NCBI GenBank assembly: GCA_001920415.1
Contig: MNJR01000026.1
Location: 62,001 to 126,000 of the forward strand
Direction: 5' to 3'
DNA from: Acidobacteria bacterium 13_1_20CM_3_53_8
GTDB lineage: Bacteria > Acidobacteriota > Blastocatellia > Pyrinomonadales > Pyrinomonadaceae
DNA length: 64,000 nt
A program made the translations under genes and the position numbers. The notes under the pieces were generated by a model that saw only the letters and a program-made list of their open reading frames with translations, was not told the DNA's origin and did not search any database. The number at the start of each line of letters is the position of its first letter. Position 1 is the first letter of the stretch. Below, in pieces: positions 1 to 9,046 of the stretch.

Positions 1-1056
1 ATCGTGCACCCAAGAGCGGAGGCCACGCCTTCACCTTCGCCTTCGCCTGACAATGGTGAAGAGGTTGACCCTGATGCCATCGTTCGCGTCAACACAGACC
101 TGGTGACTTTGAACGTGCGCGTCGTTGACAGGAATAATCGCCCCATCAACGACGCTCGCCAGAACCAGTTTCACGTATTTGAGAACGGCGTAGAACAACC
201 CATTGAATTTTTCTCGACCGAAGAAGTTCCTATCACTTACGGCCTTGTCGTAGATAACTCAGGCTCAATGCGGTCGCAGATTGATACCGTTATCGAAGCT
301 GCCAAGACCATCATCAACAGCAATCGCCCCGGCGACGAAACCTTCATAGAGCGCTTCGTTGACAGAGAGAAGATAGAGGTCGTGCGCGACTTCACTGCGA
401 ACAGGCAGGACTTGATGGACGGCCTGGACGACATGATTATAGAAGGCGGGCAGACGGCTGTGATTGATGCTGTTTACCTTGGCGCGGATCACGTAGCGAA
501 CTACAAGAAGAGCAACGATCAGGACGACCGCCGCCGCCGCGCTCTCATACTCGTCACAGACGGAGAAGACCGCGAAAGCTTCTACAATCAGGACAGGCTC
601 TTTCAGGCGTTGCGCGAAGAGGACGTGCAGATTTTCGTTATTGGATTCGTAAATGAGCTTGACCGCGAAGGCGGCCTCATCCGAAAGAGTCCGCGCGACC
701 GCTCCGTCGCTCTCATCAACCGCCTTGCGAGCGAGACAGGCGGACGCGCATTCTTCCCCAACTCGCTCTCGGATTTGCCTGACATCGCGCGCCAGATAAC
801 GCATGACCTGCGCACGCAGTACGTAGTGAGCTACAATCCAACGAACAAGCTGCGCGACGGTAGCTTCCGCCCGATTCGCGTCGCTGTTGACGATGCGCAG
901 GGACAGCACCGCGTCGCAATCACGCGCACTGGACGATACGCAACACCTTCAAGCAGACCCACGACGAACGCGCCAGCCACGCGCGGCGGCAGCACAGCAC
1001 GACCCACGCCGACTCCGACAACGAACACCAGGCCGCAGACTCGCCGTTCGCCTTAA
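1..1056 (+). CDS. VWFA-domain secreted protein, 5' partial
   Basis: The reading frame is open to the window edge, so the real start and the expected signal peptide lie upstream. The visible part begins with a Pro/Ser/Thr-rich linker, then a conserved N-terminal segment (VNTDLVTLNVRVVD), then a von Willebrand A domain with an intact MIDAS motif, DNSGSM, near residue 80 of the visible part. The last ~40 residues are a low-complexity Thr/Pro/Arg tail. The architecture matches the VWFA-related domain family abundant in Acidobacteria; two more copies lie at 34853 and 44030. The role is probably extracytoplasmic adhesion or protein-protein interaction, but no substrate can be inferred. It converges on mgtE with only 26 bp between the stops. 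Confidence 0.85.
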   Translation: MVHPRAEATPSPSPSPDNGEEVDPDAIVRVNTDLVTLNVRVVDRNNRPINDARQNQFHVFENGVEQPIEFFSTEEVPITYGLVVDNSGSMRSQIDTVIEAAKTIINSNRPGDETFIERFVDREKIEVVRDFTANRQDLMDGLDDMIIEGGQTAVIDAVYLGADHVANYKKSNDQDDRRRRALILVTDGEDRESFYNQDRLFQALREEDVQIFVIGFVNELDREGGLIRKSPRDRSVALINRLASETGGRAFFPNSLSDLPDIARQITHDLRTQYVVSYNPTNKLRDGSFRPIRVAVDDAQGQHRVAITRTGRYATPSSRPTTNAPATRGGSTARPTPTPTTNTRPQTRRSP

Positions 1057-1082
1057 AGTTTGATTTGATTAGTCTGGCTCTA

Positions 1083-2456
1083 TCAAAGTAGCGTTCCGCG
1101 TAAAAGCAGCATCCCGACGCTGAAGTAGATAACTAAGCCGGTCACATCAACCAGAGTGGCGACGAATGGCGCAGAGGAGGTGGCCGGGTCAAAGCCTAGC
1201 TTGCGCAGGATGAACGGCAGCATAGAACCCGAAAGCGTTCCCCATAAGACTATGCCTATGAGCGACAGGCCGACCGTGAGCGCAACGAGCAGCCAGTGCG
1301 CCCCGTAGATGTTCGAAAACATTGACCAGAGCGTGATGCGCAGGAATCCTATGCTGCCGAGGATTGCGCCAAGCGCCAGACCTGACATGACCTCTCGTCT
1401 CATCACACGCCACCACTCGCGCAAACTAATTTCGCCTAGCGCAAGCGCGCGAATCACAAGCGTTGAAGCCTGCGATCCAGAATTGCCTCCAGATGAGATA
1501 ATCAGCGGCACGAAGAGCGCGAGCACTACTGCGCGCTCTATCTCTTTCTCGAAAAATCCCATAGCCGTTGCTGTCAGCAGTTCACCCAGAAAAAGTATTA
1601 CGAGCCATCCGGCGCGCTTTTTCACCATGCGCGCGAAGGAAATCTGCATGTACGGCTCGTCCAGCGCTTCCGAGCCGCCGATTCTCTGAATCTCCCTGGT
1701 CGCTTCTCGTTCGGCCACGTCGAGCACATCATCGCTCGTCACTATGCCTATCAGCATTCCGTCCGTGTCCGTCACAGGCAGCGCCGGTAAATCCGCCTGA
1801 CGAAAAACTCTCACCGCAGCATCCTGTAGATCAGTCGCCTTTAACGCAACAAACCGATTGTCCATCAAATCCGAGACGGTGTCGGTCAAGGGCGCGAGCA
1901 AGAAACTTCTCATGCGTATATCGTCAATCAGCACGCCCTTGTCATCAACAACATAGACCATCGTCAGCGTCTCGCTGTCGTGGCCGTGTTCACGAACGTA
2001 GTCTAGCACCTGCTCGACAGACCAGTTCGGATGAACGGCTATGTAATGAGGAGTCATCAAGCGGCCAACACTGCGCTCCGGGTAGCCCAACAGTTTGACT
2101 GCTCTTGCGCGTTCATCTTCTGAGAGCAATTCCAAAAGCTGTTTAGTCGCCGCGCCGGGCAGTTCTTCGAGCAGCATAGTGCGGTCGTCGTCCGCCATCT
2201 GGTTAAGGATTTCCGCGACCTCATCCTTTGCCATAGCTTTCAACAAACTGCGCTGCTCGTTGCGCGGCAGGTATTCAAAAGTGGTCGCGGCCAGTTGGCG
2301 TGGCAAACAGCGAAACAGCAGTGCCTGATCTTCTATAGCTGAATCGCTGATTAAATTGGCTATCTCAGAAGGTCGCAAATTCGCCAACTTATCCCGCACA
2401 CTTACGAAGTCGCGCTCGCGCACAGCCCTTTTCAGTTCCGGTTGTAGTTGCTGCAT
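1083..2456 (-). CDS. mgtE: Magnesium transporter MgtE
   Basis: 457 residues, the usual MgtE length. An N-terminal helical MgtE_N domain (about 15-125) is followed by two CBS domains (about 130-255, with VYVVDDKGVLIDDI and ALPVTDTDGMLIGIVTSDDV) and a C-terminal membrane domain of about five helices (about 280-457). In the family, MgtE is a homodimeric Mg2+ channel gated by cytosolic Mg2+ binding to the N and CBS domains. The pore-region segment with SSGGNSGSQ is present. An AGGAGAG ribosome-binding site lies about 12 nt before the ATG. It is transcribed away from a long inverted repeat at 2491-2598. Confidence 0.95.
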   Translation of the reverse strand: MQQLQPELKRAVRERDFVSVRDKLANLRPSEIANLISDSAIEDQALLFRCLPRQLAATTFEYLPRNEQRSLLKAMAKDEVAEILNQMADDDRTMLLEELPGAATKQLLELLSEDERARAVKLLGYPERSVGRLMTPHYIAVHPNWSVEQVLDYVREHGHDSETLTMVYVVDDKGVLIDDIRMRSFLLAPLTDTVSDLMDNRFVALKATDLQDAAVRVFRQADLPALPVTDTDGMLIGIVTSDDVLDVAEREATREIQRIGGSEALDEPYMQISFARMVKKRAGWLVILFLGELLTATAMGFFEKEIERAVVLALFVPLIISSGGNSGSQASTLVIRALALGEISLREWWRVMRREVMSGLALGAILGSIGFLRITLWSMFSNIYGAHWLLVALTVGLSLIGIVLWGTLSGSMLPFILRKLGFDPATSSAPFVATLVDVTGLVIYFSVGMLLLRGTLL

Positions 2457-2490
2457 CTAGATTGAAAGCTCTCCTTAATTAAATTAACGG

Positions 2491-2598
2491 AGCCGAGTCA
2501 GTACCGCCTGCGGTAGCGGGCGGGTAGTATTTTAGATGGCAAGCAAGTAACGCAGCCACTATTACCCGCCCGCTACCGCAGGCGGTACTGACTCGGCT
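2491..2598. repeat. Inverted repeat, family A copy 1
   Basis: The two 36-bp arms, 2491-2526 and 2563-2598, are exact reverse complements around a 36-bp centre. The arms contain GTACCGCCTGCGGTAGCGGG, which is itself partly palindromic. Near-identical arms recur at 49729-49836, and related arms flank another repeat at 58369-58569. Confidence 0.85.
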
Positions 2599-2605
2599 TA
2601 AATCG

Positions 2606-2645
2606 AAACGCCGCTTCGGTTCAATTTAAGACTGAAGCGGCGTTT
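2606..2645. terminator. Strong hairpin, probable terminator
   Basis: A perfect 12-bp stem, AAACGCCGCTTC with GAAGCGGCGTTT, and a 16-nt loop. It lies 42 bp beyond the stop codon of the cNMP/DUF1003 gene (minus strand, stop at 2687). The stem ends in AAA/TTT but the following T-tract is short. Termination of the 2687 gene is the likely role. Confidence 0.55.
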
Positions 2646-2686
2646 CCATTATTGGTGAACGTTCAGGCGTATAACTCGGCAACGCT

Positions 2687-3598
2687 TCACGAAGTCGGCG
2701 CGCCCTGGCCGTCGCCGGAACCGCTTGCGCGCAACGATTCCACTAGCGATGTGAGGTGCGCTATCTGAGCGTCGCGCGCAGTGTTCTTGCGTATCAATTC
2801 TTCCAGCATCAGTTCGCTCTTGAGATTCACCTTGAAATCGTTCTCAGCCGCCAGACGATCTTTCTCGCCCGCGCGATTCTGCGACATCATGATGATAGGC
2901 GCTTGCAGCGCAGCCGTCATAGAGAGCATCAGGTTCAGCAGGATGTAAGGATATGGGTCGAACTGCGCGCCCTCCTCGCCTCTGCCCAGATGTACTAGAA
3001 GAAACGTGTTCACCAATATCCATATGAGCAGAAAGGTGCAGTAGATGAAGATGAAAGTCCACGAGCCGCCGAAGGATGCGACCCTGTCCGCGACCTTCTG
3101 CCCCAGAGTCATCTTCTCTTCCATCTCTTTGTTGATGTTGCGCGACGCGCGCTGCGAGACTATCTGGTTGGTGCGGCGCAATCGTGCGCCCACCTCGCAG
3201 ATAACATCAATAGCTATGTCCGGGTGCTGCATCAAAAATGTCTGGAAATCTTCGCTGCTCAGGCGATGCACCGTGCTGTCAACGATTGCCGTCGCGCTCG
3301 TCGAGCGTTCGCCCCTGTCCAACACAGCCATCTCCCCAAAAAAGTCGCCCGGCTTCAGTTCGGCCAGCGTCACGGGCTGCACGTCCTCGTCTACCACCCA
3401 CAGCCGTATTGAGCCATCCTCAACGACATAGAGCGCGTCACCCTGATCGCGTTCATGAAAGATAATCTCGTCGGCTTTGAATGCAACTTGATCTACGTGC
3501 TCGGCCAACTGTTCAAGCTCCGAAGGTTCAAGACGTTTGAAGATGGGGATACTAGCAAGGTGTTGCGCCTCGTCGCTTAAGGTCAATTCTGTTGACAT
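2687..3598 (-). CDS. Cyclic-nucleotide-binding domain plus DUF1003 membrane protein
   Basis: 303 residues. Residues ~15-135 form a cNMP_binding/Crp-type beta-roll (IPIFKRLEPSELEQLAEHV, then PGDFFGEMAVLDRGERS, which is the phosphate-binding cassette). Residues ~160-280 match DUF1003: two membrane helices, then LMLSMTAALQAPIIMMSQNR and an ERDR-like acidic/basic stretch. No HTH is present, so this is not a transcription factor; it is probably an inner-membrane protein whose activity responds to a nucleotide or other small ligand. The function of DUF1003 is unknown. The start ATG at 3598 has a GGAGC ribosome-binding site. Confidence 0.88.
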   Translation of the reverse strand: MSTELTLSDEAQHLASIPIFKRLEPSELEQLAEHVDQVAFKADEIIFHERDQGDALYVVEDGSIRLWVVDEDVQPVTLAELKPGDFFGEMAVLDRGERSTSATAIVDSTVHRLSSEDFQTFLMQHPDIAIDVICEVGARLRRTNQIVSQRASRNINKEMEEKMTLGQKVADRVASFGGSWTFIFIYCTFLLIWILVNTFLLVHLGRGEEGAQFDPYPYILLNLMLSMTAALQAPIIMMSQNRAGEKDRLAAENDFKVNLKSELMLEELIRKNTARDAQIAHLTSLVESLRASGSGDGQGAPTS

Positions 3599-3619
3599 AG
3601 CAATCTGCTCCTTAAAAAT

Positions 3620-3695
3620 TAACAGTTTTCAGTTTTCAGTTTACAGCAAGAGGCGAAATGCTTTTTCTGAAAACTGAAAACTAAAAACTGTTTCT
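3620..3695. repeat. Heptamer-armed inverted repeat, family B copy 1
   Basis: The left arm is made of 7-bp units of the type AGTTTTC and the right arm of the complementary GAAAACT units, with a short unrelated centre. Other copies are at 11449, 12379, 45266 and 48597. Confidence 0.85.
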
Positions 3696-3697
3696 TG

Positions 3698-4090
3698 TTA
3701 TGTTCCCAGACGATCTAGCAATTCGTCCGTTATTGCGAAAGGGTCTGTCGGCGGCTCGCTTGCACTCGCCTTCTCTACAACCTGCACTAGACCCATAAGC
3801 TCTTGGCCTAACTCTTCGTCGTTTGAGTTTATCTCTATGCAATCGGGCGAATCGAACGGAGTGATGAGCAGGTAACGCGGAAGATGCTTATCGCTCAAAG
3901 GCGTCGAAGGGCCTAAGATAAGAAGATTATTTTTCCAGCGCGCGTAGCGATGCGCCGAACCGACCTGCCGCTCCCAGTGCAGGCCGCCCCCTTCCGTCAA
4001 TCCTTTAATCTGCGCCAGAAGAGCTTTCAACCTCTCTACGGTCGCCGCATCACGCGCCATCCTCTTTTTCTCCTTCCAGGATTCGCTCAT
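3698..4090 (-). CDS. Hypothetical protein, 130 aa
   Basis: I do not recognise this protein. It has a basic N-terminus, a helix (about residues 12-33), then a segment rich in beta strands with aromatic residues (HRYARWKNNLLILGP, RYLLITPF) and an acidic C-terminus. There is no signal peptide or membrane helix, so it is probably cytoplasmic. It starts 292 bp from the divergent NRAMP gene and lies downstream of nothing on its strand. Codon use resembles its neighbours, so it is probably real. Confidence 0.6.
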   Translation of the reverse strand: MSESWKEKKRMARDAATVERLKALLAQIKGLTEGGGLHWERQVGSAHRYARWKNNLLILGPSTPLSDKHLPRYLLITPFDSPDCIEINSNDEELGQELMGLVQVVEKASASEPPTDPFAITDELLDRLGT

Positions 4091-4150
4091 CGAGTTTGAG
4101 GAGAGACGAAGATTAGCATTCTCGTCAAGATTTGGGAATAGCCTTTAGCA

Positions 4151-4279
4151 GAAAGGTAAAAGGTAAAAGTAAAAAGGCAAAAGTAAGGAGGAAACCAATT
4201 TTACAGATTTAAAGAGAAGAATTAATAGCTCTCTCTTCATCCAATCCCTTTTGCCTTTTTACTTTTACCTTTTGCCTTC
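4151..4279. repeat. Heptamer-armed inverted repeat, family C copy 1
   Basis: The left arm consists of GGTAAAA/GTAAAAA/GGCAAAA units and the right arm is the complement. The centre carries TAATAGCTCTCTCTTCATCC, which recurs in the copy at 35981-36239 and, inverted, in the copy at 43740. It fills much of the divergent gap between 4090 and 4383. Confidence 0.85.
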
Positions 4280-4382
4280 TTCAGCTTGCCTTCTTCAACT
4301 TGCTTCATATGGTACAGGATTTGACATAGCGTTTCGCGTAAGCGAATCTGTCTCGGAAAAATAGAACGCAAGGGGCTAAGAG

Positions 4383-5771
4383 ATGAAAACGGCTGGGGAA
4401 AAGGAAGAGGAAGAGGCTGAGAAGCGCGACGACTCCGGTGACCGCCGAATTCCGCACAAAGGGCCAGCCGGTGGAACAGGGCCTGAAGAAGAAGCTCTCG
4501 AACGCGAGCCGAATCCGATTAAGCGCTTCTTCAAACTGCTCGGTCCCGGTCTCATCACGGGAGCTTCGGACGACGACCCTTCCGGTATAGGAACATACTC
4601 TATGGCTGGCGCTTCTTTAGGCTTCGCCACACTCTGGACAGCAGTTGTAACCTTTCCGCTTATGGCCGTAGTGCAATTCATCTGCGCCAAAGTGGGATTG
4701 GTCAGCGGAAGGGGGCTGGCGGGCGTGTTAAGACGCTACTAGCCGCGTTGGCTGCTCTACCCTGCGGTAATCCTGCTAGTCGTCGCCAACACTATCAACG
4801 CAGGGACAGACATAGGAGCAATCTCCGCCGCCGTCAATCTGGTCGTCCCTGTCATCCCGATTGCTGCGATGATTATTCCCATAGCGGCCGTCATCGTTGT
4901 GCTGCAAGTCTGGGGTTCTTACCGAACGATTGCGAAAGTTTTCAAGTGGCTGACGCTGACTCTCTTCGCTTACGTCGCCGCTGCGTTCTTAGCCAGGCCG
5001 CACTGGGGCGAGGTCTTGCGGGCTACGCTCATCCCGCATCTCAGTTTTGACGGCAAGTACCTGCTGACGCTTATGGCAATTCTTGGAACGACCATCTCGC
5101 CTTATCTCTTCTTCTGGCAGGCCAGCCAGGAAGTTGAAGAGGAGGTCAACATGGGGCGCAAGACATTGAAAGAGCGCAAGGGCGCGACCGATAGAGAACT
5201 GCACAACGCTGCGTGGGACACGGGCGTAGGGATGATCTTCTGCAACATCATCTTCTACTTCGTCATCCTGGCCTCCGCAGCGACTCTGCATGCGGCAGGC
5301 AAGACAGAGATTCAATCCGCCACGGACGCAGCGCAAGCGCTGAAACCTTTGGCCGGAAGCGCAGCCACTTATCTCTTCGCGCTCGGGCTGATAGGCGCAG
5401 GATTTTTGGCCGTGCCCGTGCTGACAGGCTCAAGCGCTTACGCCGTAGCGGAGATGTTCGGCTGGGAGTACGGACTGGATAAGAAGCCGAAAGGGGCCTG
5501 GCAGTTTTACGCCGTGATAGCTGTTTCTACTGCGGTCGGGATGCTGATTAATTTTCTGGGAATCAATCCAATTGCTGCGCTCTTCTGGACAGCGGTCATC
5601 AACGGCCTGCTCTCACCGCCGCTCCTTGCGCTCATCATGCTCGTCGCTAACAACCGTAAGGTGATGGGCAAGCGAGTCAACGGACTTGGAACCAACATCG
5701 TCGGCTGGCTGGCTACAGCCGTCATGTTCGCAGCAGCAATAGGAATGGTTCTGACGTGGGGAAAAAGTTGA
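4383..5771 (+). pseudogene. NRAMP-family divalent metal transporter with in-frame amber stop
   Basis: Codons 1-119 and the same frame after a TAG at 4740-4742 together make a complete NRAMP protein of 462 codons. Before the stop: GPGLITGASDDDPSGIGTYS, the DPSG metal-binding helix 1, and a start-proximal acidic tail. After the stop, reading straight on: PRWLLYPAVILLVVANTINA, then the remaining membrane helices to 5771. No bases are missing, so a single substitution (for example TAC to TAG) would explain it. The family imports Mn2+/Fe2+ or, in some branches, Mg2+. Possible explanations are a recent nonsense mutation, a sequence error, or suppression. An ATG at 4869 could restart a fragment, but that fragment would lack helix 1 and could not be a transporter. 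Confidence 0.85.
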
Positions 5772-5773
5772 GG

Positions 5774-5883
5774 AAAGTCAAAAGTAAAAAGGTAAAAGGC
5801 AAAAGGAAGGCCGAAACCACTTTTAATTAAAAGATTGGCTTCCCCTCACTTTTACCTTTTACCTTTTTACTTTTGACTTTCTT
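5774..5883. repeat. Heptamer-armed inverted repeat, family C copy 2
   Basis: Arms of GTAAAAAGGTAAAAGGCAAA type and their complement around an AT-rich centre. The repeat lies between convergent genes, and its right arm runs into the end of the BMC shell gene: the TAA stop and the last codons (ESQK) of that gene are repeat sequence. Confidence 0.85.
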
Positions 5884-6202
5884 CTTTCGCTCTAACAGAA
5901 CCTGAAATTTTCTTGCGCGTGGTTTCACCTGTGTGAAGAACGGGCAGCGCTTGGTCAACGTCTGCGTGCAGGCGCGGGATGACGTGCGTGCCTACGACTT
6001 CGCCAACGCGACGCGCGGCTGCCGCTCCTGCGTCAACTGCGCTGCTAACGGCTGCGACATCGCCGCGCACTATGGCTGTCACTAATCCAGCGTCAATCTT
6101 CTCCCAGCCAACGAGCGTCACGTTCGCGGACTTCACCATAGCGTCAGCCGCCTCAATCATTGCGACCAAACCTCTGCACTCGACCATGCCCAACGCTTCC
6201 AT
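5867..6202 (-). CDS. Bacterial microcompartment shell protein, BMC-H type (1)
   Basis: 111 residues with a single BMC domain (residues ~3-85): [21 protein letters not shown], then [21 protein letters not shown] and [20 protein letters not shown]. Proteins of this family form flat cyclic hexamers that tile the microcompartment shell. The central-pore loop corresponds to the region around VRGDVAAV. The C-terminal extension (about 85-111) is basic and its last residues are encoded by an intergenic repeat. It stands about 3.2 kb from the next gene of the BMC cluster but on the same strand. GAAAGG precedes the ATG. Confidence 0.93.
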   Translation of the reverse strand: MEALGMVECRGLVAMIEAADAMVKSANVTLVGWEKIDAGLVTAIVRGDVAAVSSAVDAGAAAARRVGEVVGTHVIPRLHADVDQALPVLHTGETTRKKISGSVRAKEESQK

Positions 6203-6340
6203 CTTTGTGCCTTTCGATTTAATGAGCTATTGAGAGCGAGCTTACTTTACCACGACCTCAAGCGAATTGAGACCTATTGGAAATTCAGGCAGTGGGACAT
6301 TTTCACTATAGAAGAAAATATCTATGAGCAAACACTCAAC

Positions 6341-6430
6341 TCTTTGCCTTCTTCCTTTGCGTCTTGGCGTCTTGGCGTGAGATAGGTTTTTCACGCAAAG
6401 ACGCAAGGACGCAAAGGAAGAAGGCAAAGA
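6341..6430. repeat. Inverted repeat, family D copy 1
   Basis: The left arm reads TCTTTGCCTTCTTCCTTTGC and continues with CGTCTTGGCGT units. The right arm is the complement, with reiterated ACGCAAAG/ACGCAAGG units of about 8 bp. A related element lies at 21783-21909. No gene is visible in 6203-6474 apart from this element. Confidence 0.75.
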
Positions 6431-6474
6431 GGTTTTCTATTGCTCTCTTGATGAAAATGTCTCTCTACCGAAAT

Positions 6475-7059
6475 TCACGAAACGCGATTATAGACCCTCT
6501 TTATCTCTCGCCTAGGCGTCGTAGAGTAAACCGTTCCTCCTGTGCTCGTGCGAGGGTTATAGATTGTATTCCCTGCTGCGCCGCGCGGGTAACGCAAGAT
6601 CGTCCTGAGCGTTAGCGTTCGCCCGTCGTCAGAAAGCTTCCACTCATCCGTCACGTCCATAGTGATGACCGAGCCGGGCAGCGTGCGACGTAGCGTGTAC
6701 CTCGTCACAACCTTCTTGCCTTCCCACTTCGTAGTGGATTTAATATCTTCCCGCCCCGGTATTAACCGATTCGCTTCGCCACGCCCGTCCGTGTAAAAGA
6801 GAGCCTGACCTACGATCTCAAAGCTACCCGAACGCCGTCGTCGCGTAACGCGAAACTCCGGGTCGTGCTGCAAGATAATTACAGCCACTTCAGAGACCGC
6901 CGACTCGCCGCCCACATCTTCTAAATCACTTTTGGCACGATTCAACTCCCACGTGCCGCTCAAGTCCGGTCGGGATTGCTGCGATGGCTTCTGATTACCT
7001 TGCGAGAAGCAGAGCGCAGCCGGCATTAGAATGAATAAACAGACAACCGCTCTCTTCAT
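6475..7059 (-). CDS. Secreted hypothetical protein (DLSGTWELN type)
   Basis: 194 residues from the ATG at 7059, chosen because AAGGAGGG lies 9 nt upstream and the protein then opens with a clean signal peptide (MKRAVVCLFILMPAALCFSQ). The mature part contains DLSGTWELNRAKSD followed by beta-strand-rich sequence. This resembles small lipocalin-like exported proteins common in Acidobacteria, for which no function is assigned. The C-terminus is Thr/Arg rich. There is no obvious operon partner; the next gene on this strand is 284 bp upstream. Confidence 0.75.
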   Translation of the reverse strand: MKRAVVCLFILMPAALCFSQGNQKPSQQSRPDLSGTWELNRAKSDLEDVGGESAVSEVAVIILQHDPEFRVTRRRRSGSFEIVGQALFYTDGRGEANRLIPGREDIKSTTKWEGKKVVTRYTLRRTLPGSVITMDVTDEWKLSDDGRTLTLRTILRYPRGAAGNTIYNPRTSTGGTVYSTTPRREIKRVYNRVS

Positions 7060-7208
7060 CACGAGCCGCCCTCCTTGAAATCTATTGCCTTGATTCACCG
7101 GGATTATAGCAACGCACGCGCGCGAAAGGGAACGCGCCAAGAATCGAAGATGATCGAATTTGAGAAAAGTTTAGAGCGGATTTCAGTTGAGCATAGGGAA
7201 CGGAGCGG

Positions 7209-7312
7209 TTCACCACCGAAGACACAGAGAACACGGAGGAAGCACCGAAGAAGAATAAAATATTTGAGATTAGAAATCCTCTGTGTAATCTCCGTGTTCT
7301 CTGTGGTGAGTT
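7209..7312. repeat. Imperfect inverted repeat, family E
   Basis: TTCACCACCGAAGACACAGA on the left matches, with mismatches, the complement of the right arm near 7290-7312 (CTCCGTGTTCTCTGTGGTGA). It is the only copy in the window. It lies between two minus-strand genes in a 284-bp gap that holds nothing else recognisable. Confidence 0.6.
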
Positions 7313-7343
7313 ATACTTTCCATACTCTCAATTGAGTATCACT

Positions 7344-7928
7344 CTAAGCGGAAGGTTTTTTAAGACGCACCTTTTTCTCAGAGGCAGTGCTGACCCTGAT
7401 TTTCGTACCCGAAGGGATGTGCGCGCTCTTGCCGTGATACATGGCTGGTCCCAGGATGCCAAGCATCACTGAGAGCGCGCCGACCGCCGCGGGATTCGCC
7501 TTGCCTCTCTTGCTATAACTTCCGTTCAATCGAACAGTCTGCCCGTCAACGGTCGTCGTTGACCCTACCTCTATGGTGAGTTTACCCGTGATGCCGAAGT
7601 TTCCGCCTAATTCTGCTTCGGCAACGACGCCCTCTACGTTTGTGCCCTTCGCAATCACGACTGCGCCGTCCACCACCACATCATCCGCGACTTTGAAATA
7701 GACAGCGTCGCCTTCCAACACAGTGCTGCTGAAAAGCTCGTTCATCGTCAAGACCTCGAACGTAGTCCCATTAGGAACGACAACTTCCCTGCCAGCGCTT
7801 TGTTCACTTCCTGTTTGTGCGGCAAAGAGATTCGGAAGAGTTGAATGCGCAAGCGCGACGAGCAGAATCGTGCAAAGGAGCGCGCGTGCGGCGCGATTAA
7901 ATTGCAAGAAGACGAATGACGTCCGCAT
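7344..7928 (-). CDS. Secreted hypothetical protein, 194 aa
   Basis: The N-terminal hydrophobic segment (about residues 14-36, ending LFAAQ) is a probable signal peptide. The mature protein is beta-rich with repeated valine/glycine strands (VPNGTTFEVLTMNELFSSTV, then VVVDGAVVIAKGTNVEGVV), a second hydrophobic segment near residues 150-165 and a basic tail ending KKVRLKKPSA. The layout suggests an envelope protein whose strands resemble SH3-like or TrbI/TraB-type beta domains. No function is assigned. The gene follows the similarly sized exported protein at 7945 with a 16-bp gap, so the two are probably co-transcribed. Confidence 0.7.
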   Translation of the reverse strand: MRTSFVFLQFNRAARALLCTILLVALAHSTLPNLFAAQTGSEQSAGREVVVPNGTTFEVLTMNELFSSTVLEGDAVYFKVADDVVVDGAVVIAKGTNVEGVVAEAELGGNFGITGKLTIEVGSTTTVDGQTVRLNGSYSKRGKANPAAVGALSVMLGILGPAMYHGKSAHIPSGTKIRVSTASEKKVRLKKPSA

Positions 7929-7944
7929 AACAGTCTCCTGACGT

Positions 7945-8376
7945 TTAGCCGCCGCCTCCGACGATTACCGCCACAGCGAAGAGAAACCCAAGGACGCCCG
8001 CGCCTATGAGTAAGCTTGTACGCGGATTAGGTCTTCGCCCCGAAGCGCCTCTGTCGCCATAGACGCCGCGCACCTTCTTGACTTCTTCGTACCTGACGGT
8101 CACATGCTGTCTCTGGTCAACTTCAACTATCTCGAAACTCTCTTCGCCCACGTTTGAGATTGATCCGTGAAGGTCTTCGCCCTGTCGCCTGTCAACCGTT
8201 ATCTTATGCCCTAAGCCCATCCCCCTAACCTGTTCTCTAATCTTCGCAGCGTGAGTATAGAGTTGCGCGTGCGCCTCGGCAGCATTCGTGTTGCTCTGAG
8301 TCTGCCCCTCGGCTACGCCCGCCAGTAACAGTGCGAAAGCAAGCGAAAGGAACAGAGTTCGATTTTTTAATCTCAA
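7945..8376 (-). CDS. Exported hypothetical protein with C-terminal membrane helix
   Basis: 143 residues if translation starts at the TTG at 8376. I prefer that start because GGAGGG sits 7 nt upstream and it yields a signal peptide (LKNRTLFLSLAFALLLAGVAEG). An upstream TTG at 8415 in the same frame is possible but has no ribosome-binding site. The mature protein has a conserved-looking segment, GHKITVDRRQGEDLHGSISN, then a beta strand region, and ends in a glycine-rich hydrophobic helix (about the last 25 residues) with GGGG at the very end. Function is unknown. It is the first gene of a pair with 7344-7928. Confidence 0.68.
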   Translation of the reverse strand: MRLKNRTLFLSLAFALLLAGVAEGQTQSNTNAAEAHAQLYTHAAKIREQVRGMGLGHKITVDRRQGEDLHGSISNVGEESFEIVEVDQRQHVTVRYEEVKKVRGVYGDRGASGRRPNPRTSLLIGAGVLGFLFAVAVIVGGGG

Positions 8377-8629
8377 GAGAAAGCCCTCCAGCTTTTTTGG
8401 AATCTCAACCCACAAGTGAATCGAAGGCGAGTCTTGCGGACAGCGTTGCGGTCATGCGGAATGGCAACTGCGATGCCAGCGCGGTGGAAGATTTTCAGTC
8501 CAAAAATTCCCTGAAAAATTATTCTTTTGAGGAGAGTCAGAGGGCGAGCAAGTTAGAAGAGCGCAGCAAAAAGATGACAGGTGACGGGCTTTTGAAAAAT
8601 GGCGCAAGAATGCGGGATTAACCGCAGGA

Positions 8630-9046
8630 TTAGTATCCTGTTCTCGTCTGAAGCCTATATATGTATAAATCTACTAGCTGCCCCGCAACCAAGATGCGAT
8701 TGAGTCGAACCTCGGATAGCTCTTTCCTGCTTTTAACGGCTGATACAAGCTCTTTGTAAAAGCTGTAATTAGGCCCTTGGATATTGATAACACTAAAGTC
8801 CAGTCGAGACGAGAGTTTGGGTTCGGCATCAAGCAAGTTATCTATTTTGGCATAAAACCAGAGCGGGCCTTTACTCTTCACTAGCGGAGAAACAAACTCC
8901 AAGCGCCAGACACCCACCTCTGGATCAAAAATCCAGTAGGCTGCGATGACTTCCAGTTTGGCGGCATCCAAACGCCCCAAAAGTTCTTTGCCTGCCTCAA
9001 TCTCTTCTGACGAAAGCACCTCTTTTACCAATATTTCTTCAGCCAT
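8630..9046 (-). CDS. Hypothetical protein, partner of HEPN gene
   Basis: 138 residues, overlapping the end of the HEPN gene by 22 bp, which implies translational coupling. The sequence has an N-terminal helical part and then WRLEFVSPLVKSKGPLWFYA, a pattern I associate with small proteins that commonly travel next to HEPN genes. It has no signal peptide. A toxin-antitoxin or nucleotidyltransferase-like partnership is possible, but no catalytic motif (such as GSxxxG...DxD) is visible, so the role is left open. Confidence 0.65.
   Translation of the reverse strand: MAEEILVKEVLSSEEIEAGKELLGRLDAAKLEVIAAYWIFDPEVGVWRLEFVSPLVKSKGPLWFYAKIDNLLDAEPKLSSRLDFSVINIQGPNYSFYKELVSAVKSRKELSEVRLNRILVAGQLVDLYIYRLQTRTGY

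Noticed and set aside
4740-4742. Pyrrolysine or selenocysteine insertion at the TAG
   Set aside because: No pylT/pylS genes or UGA context are seen here, and NRAMP has no such residue.
4869-5771. Separate transporter gene starting at 4869
   Set aside because: It lacks the first NRAMP helices and the DPSG motif; it is the same frame as 4383-4742 with an intervening amber codon.
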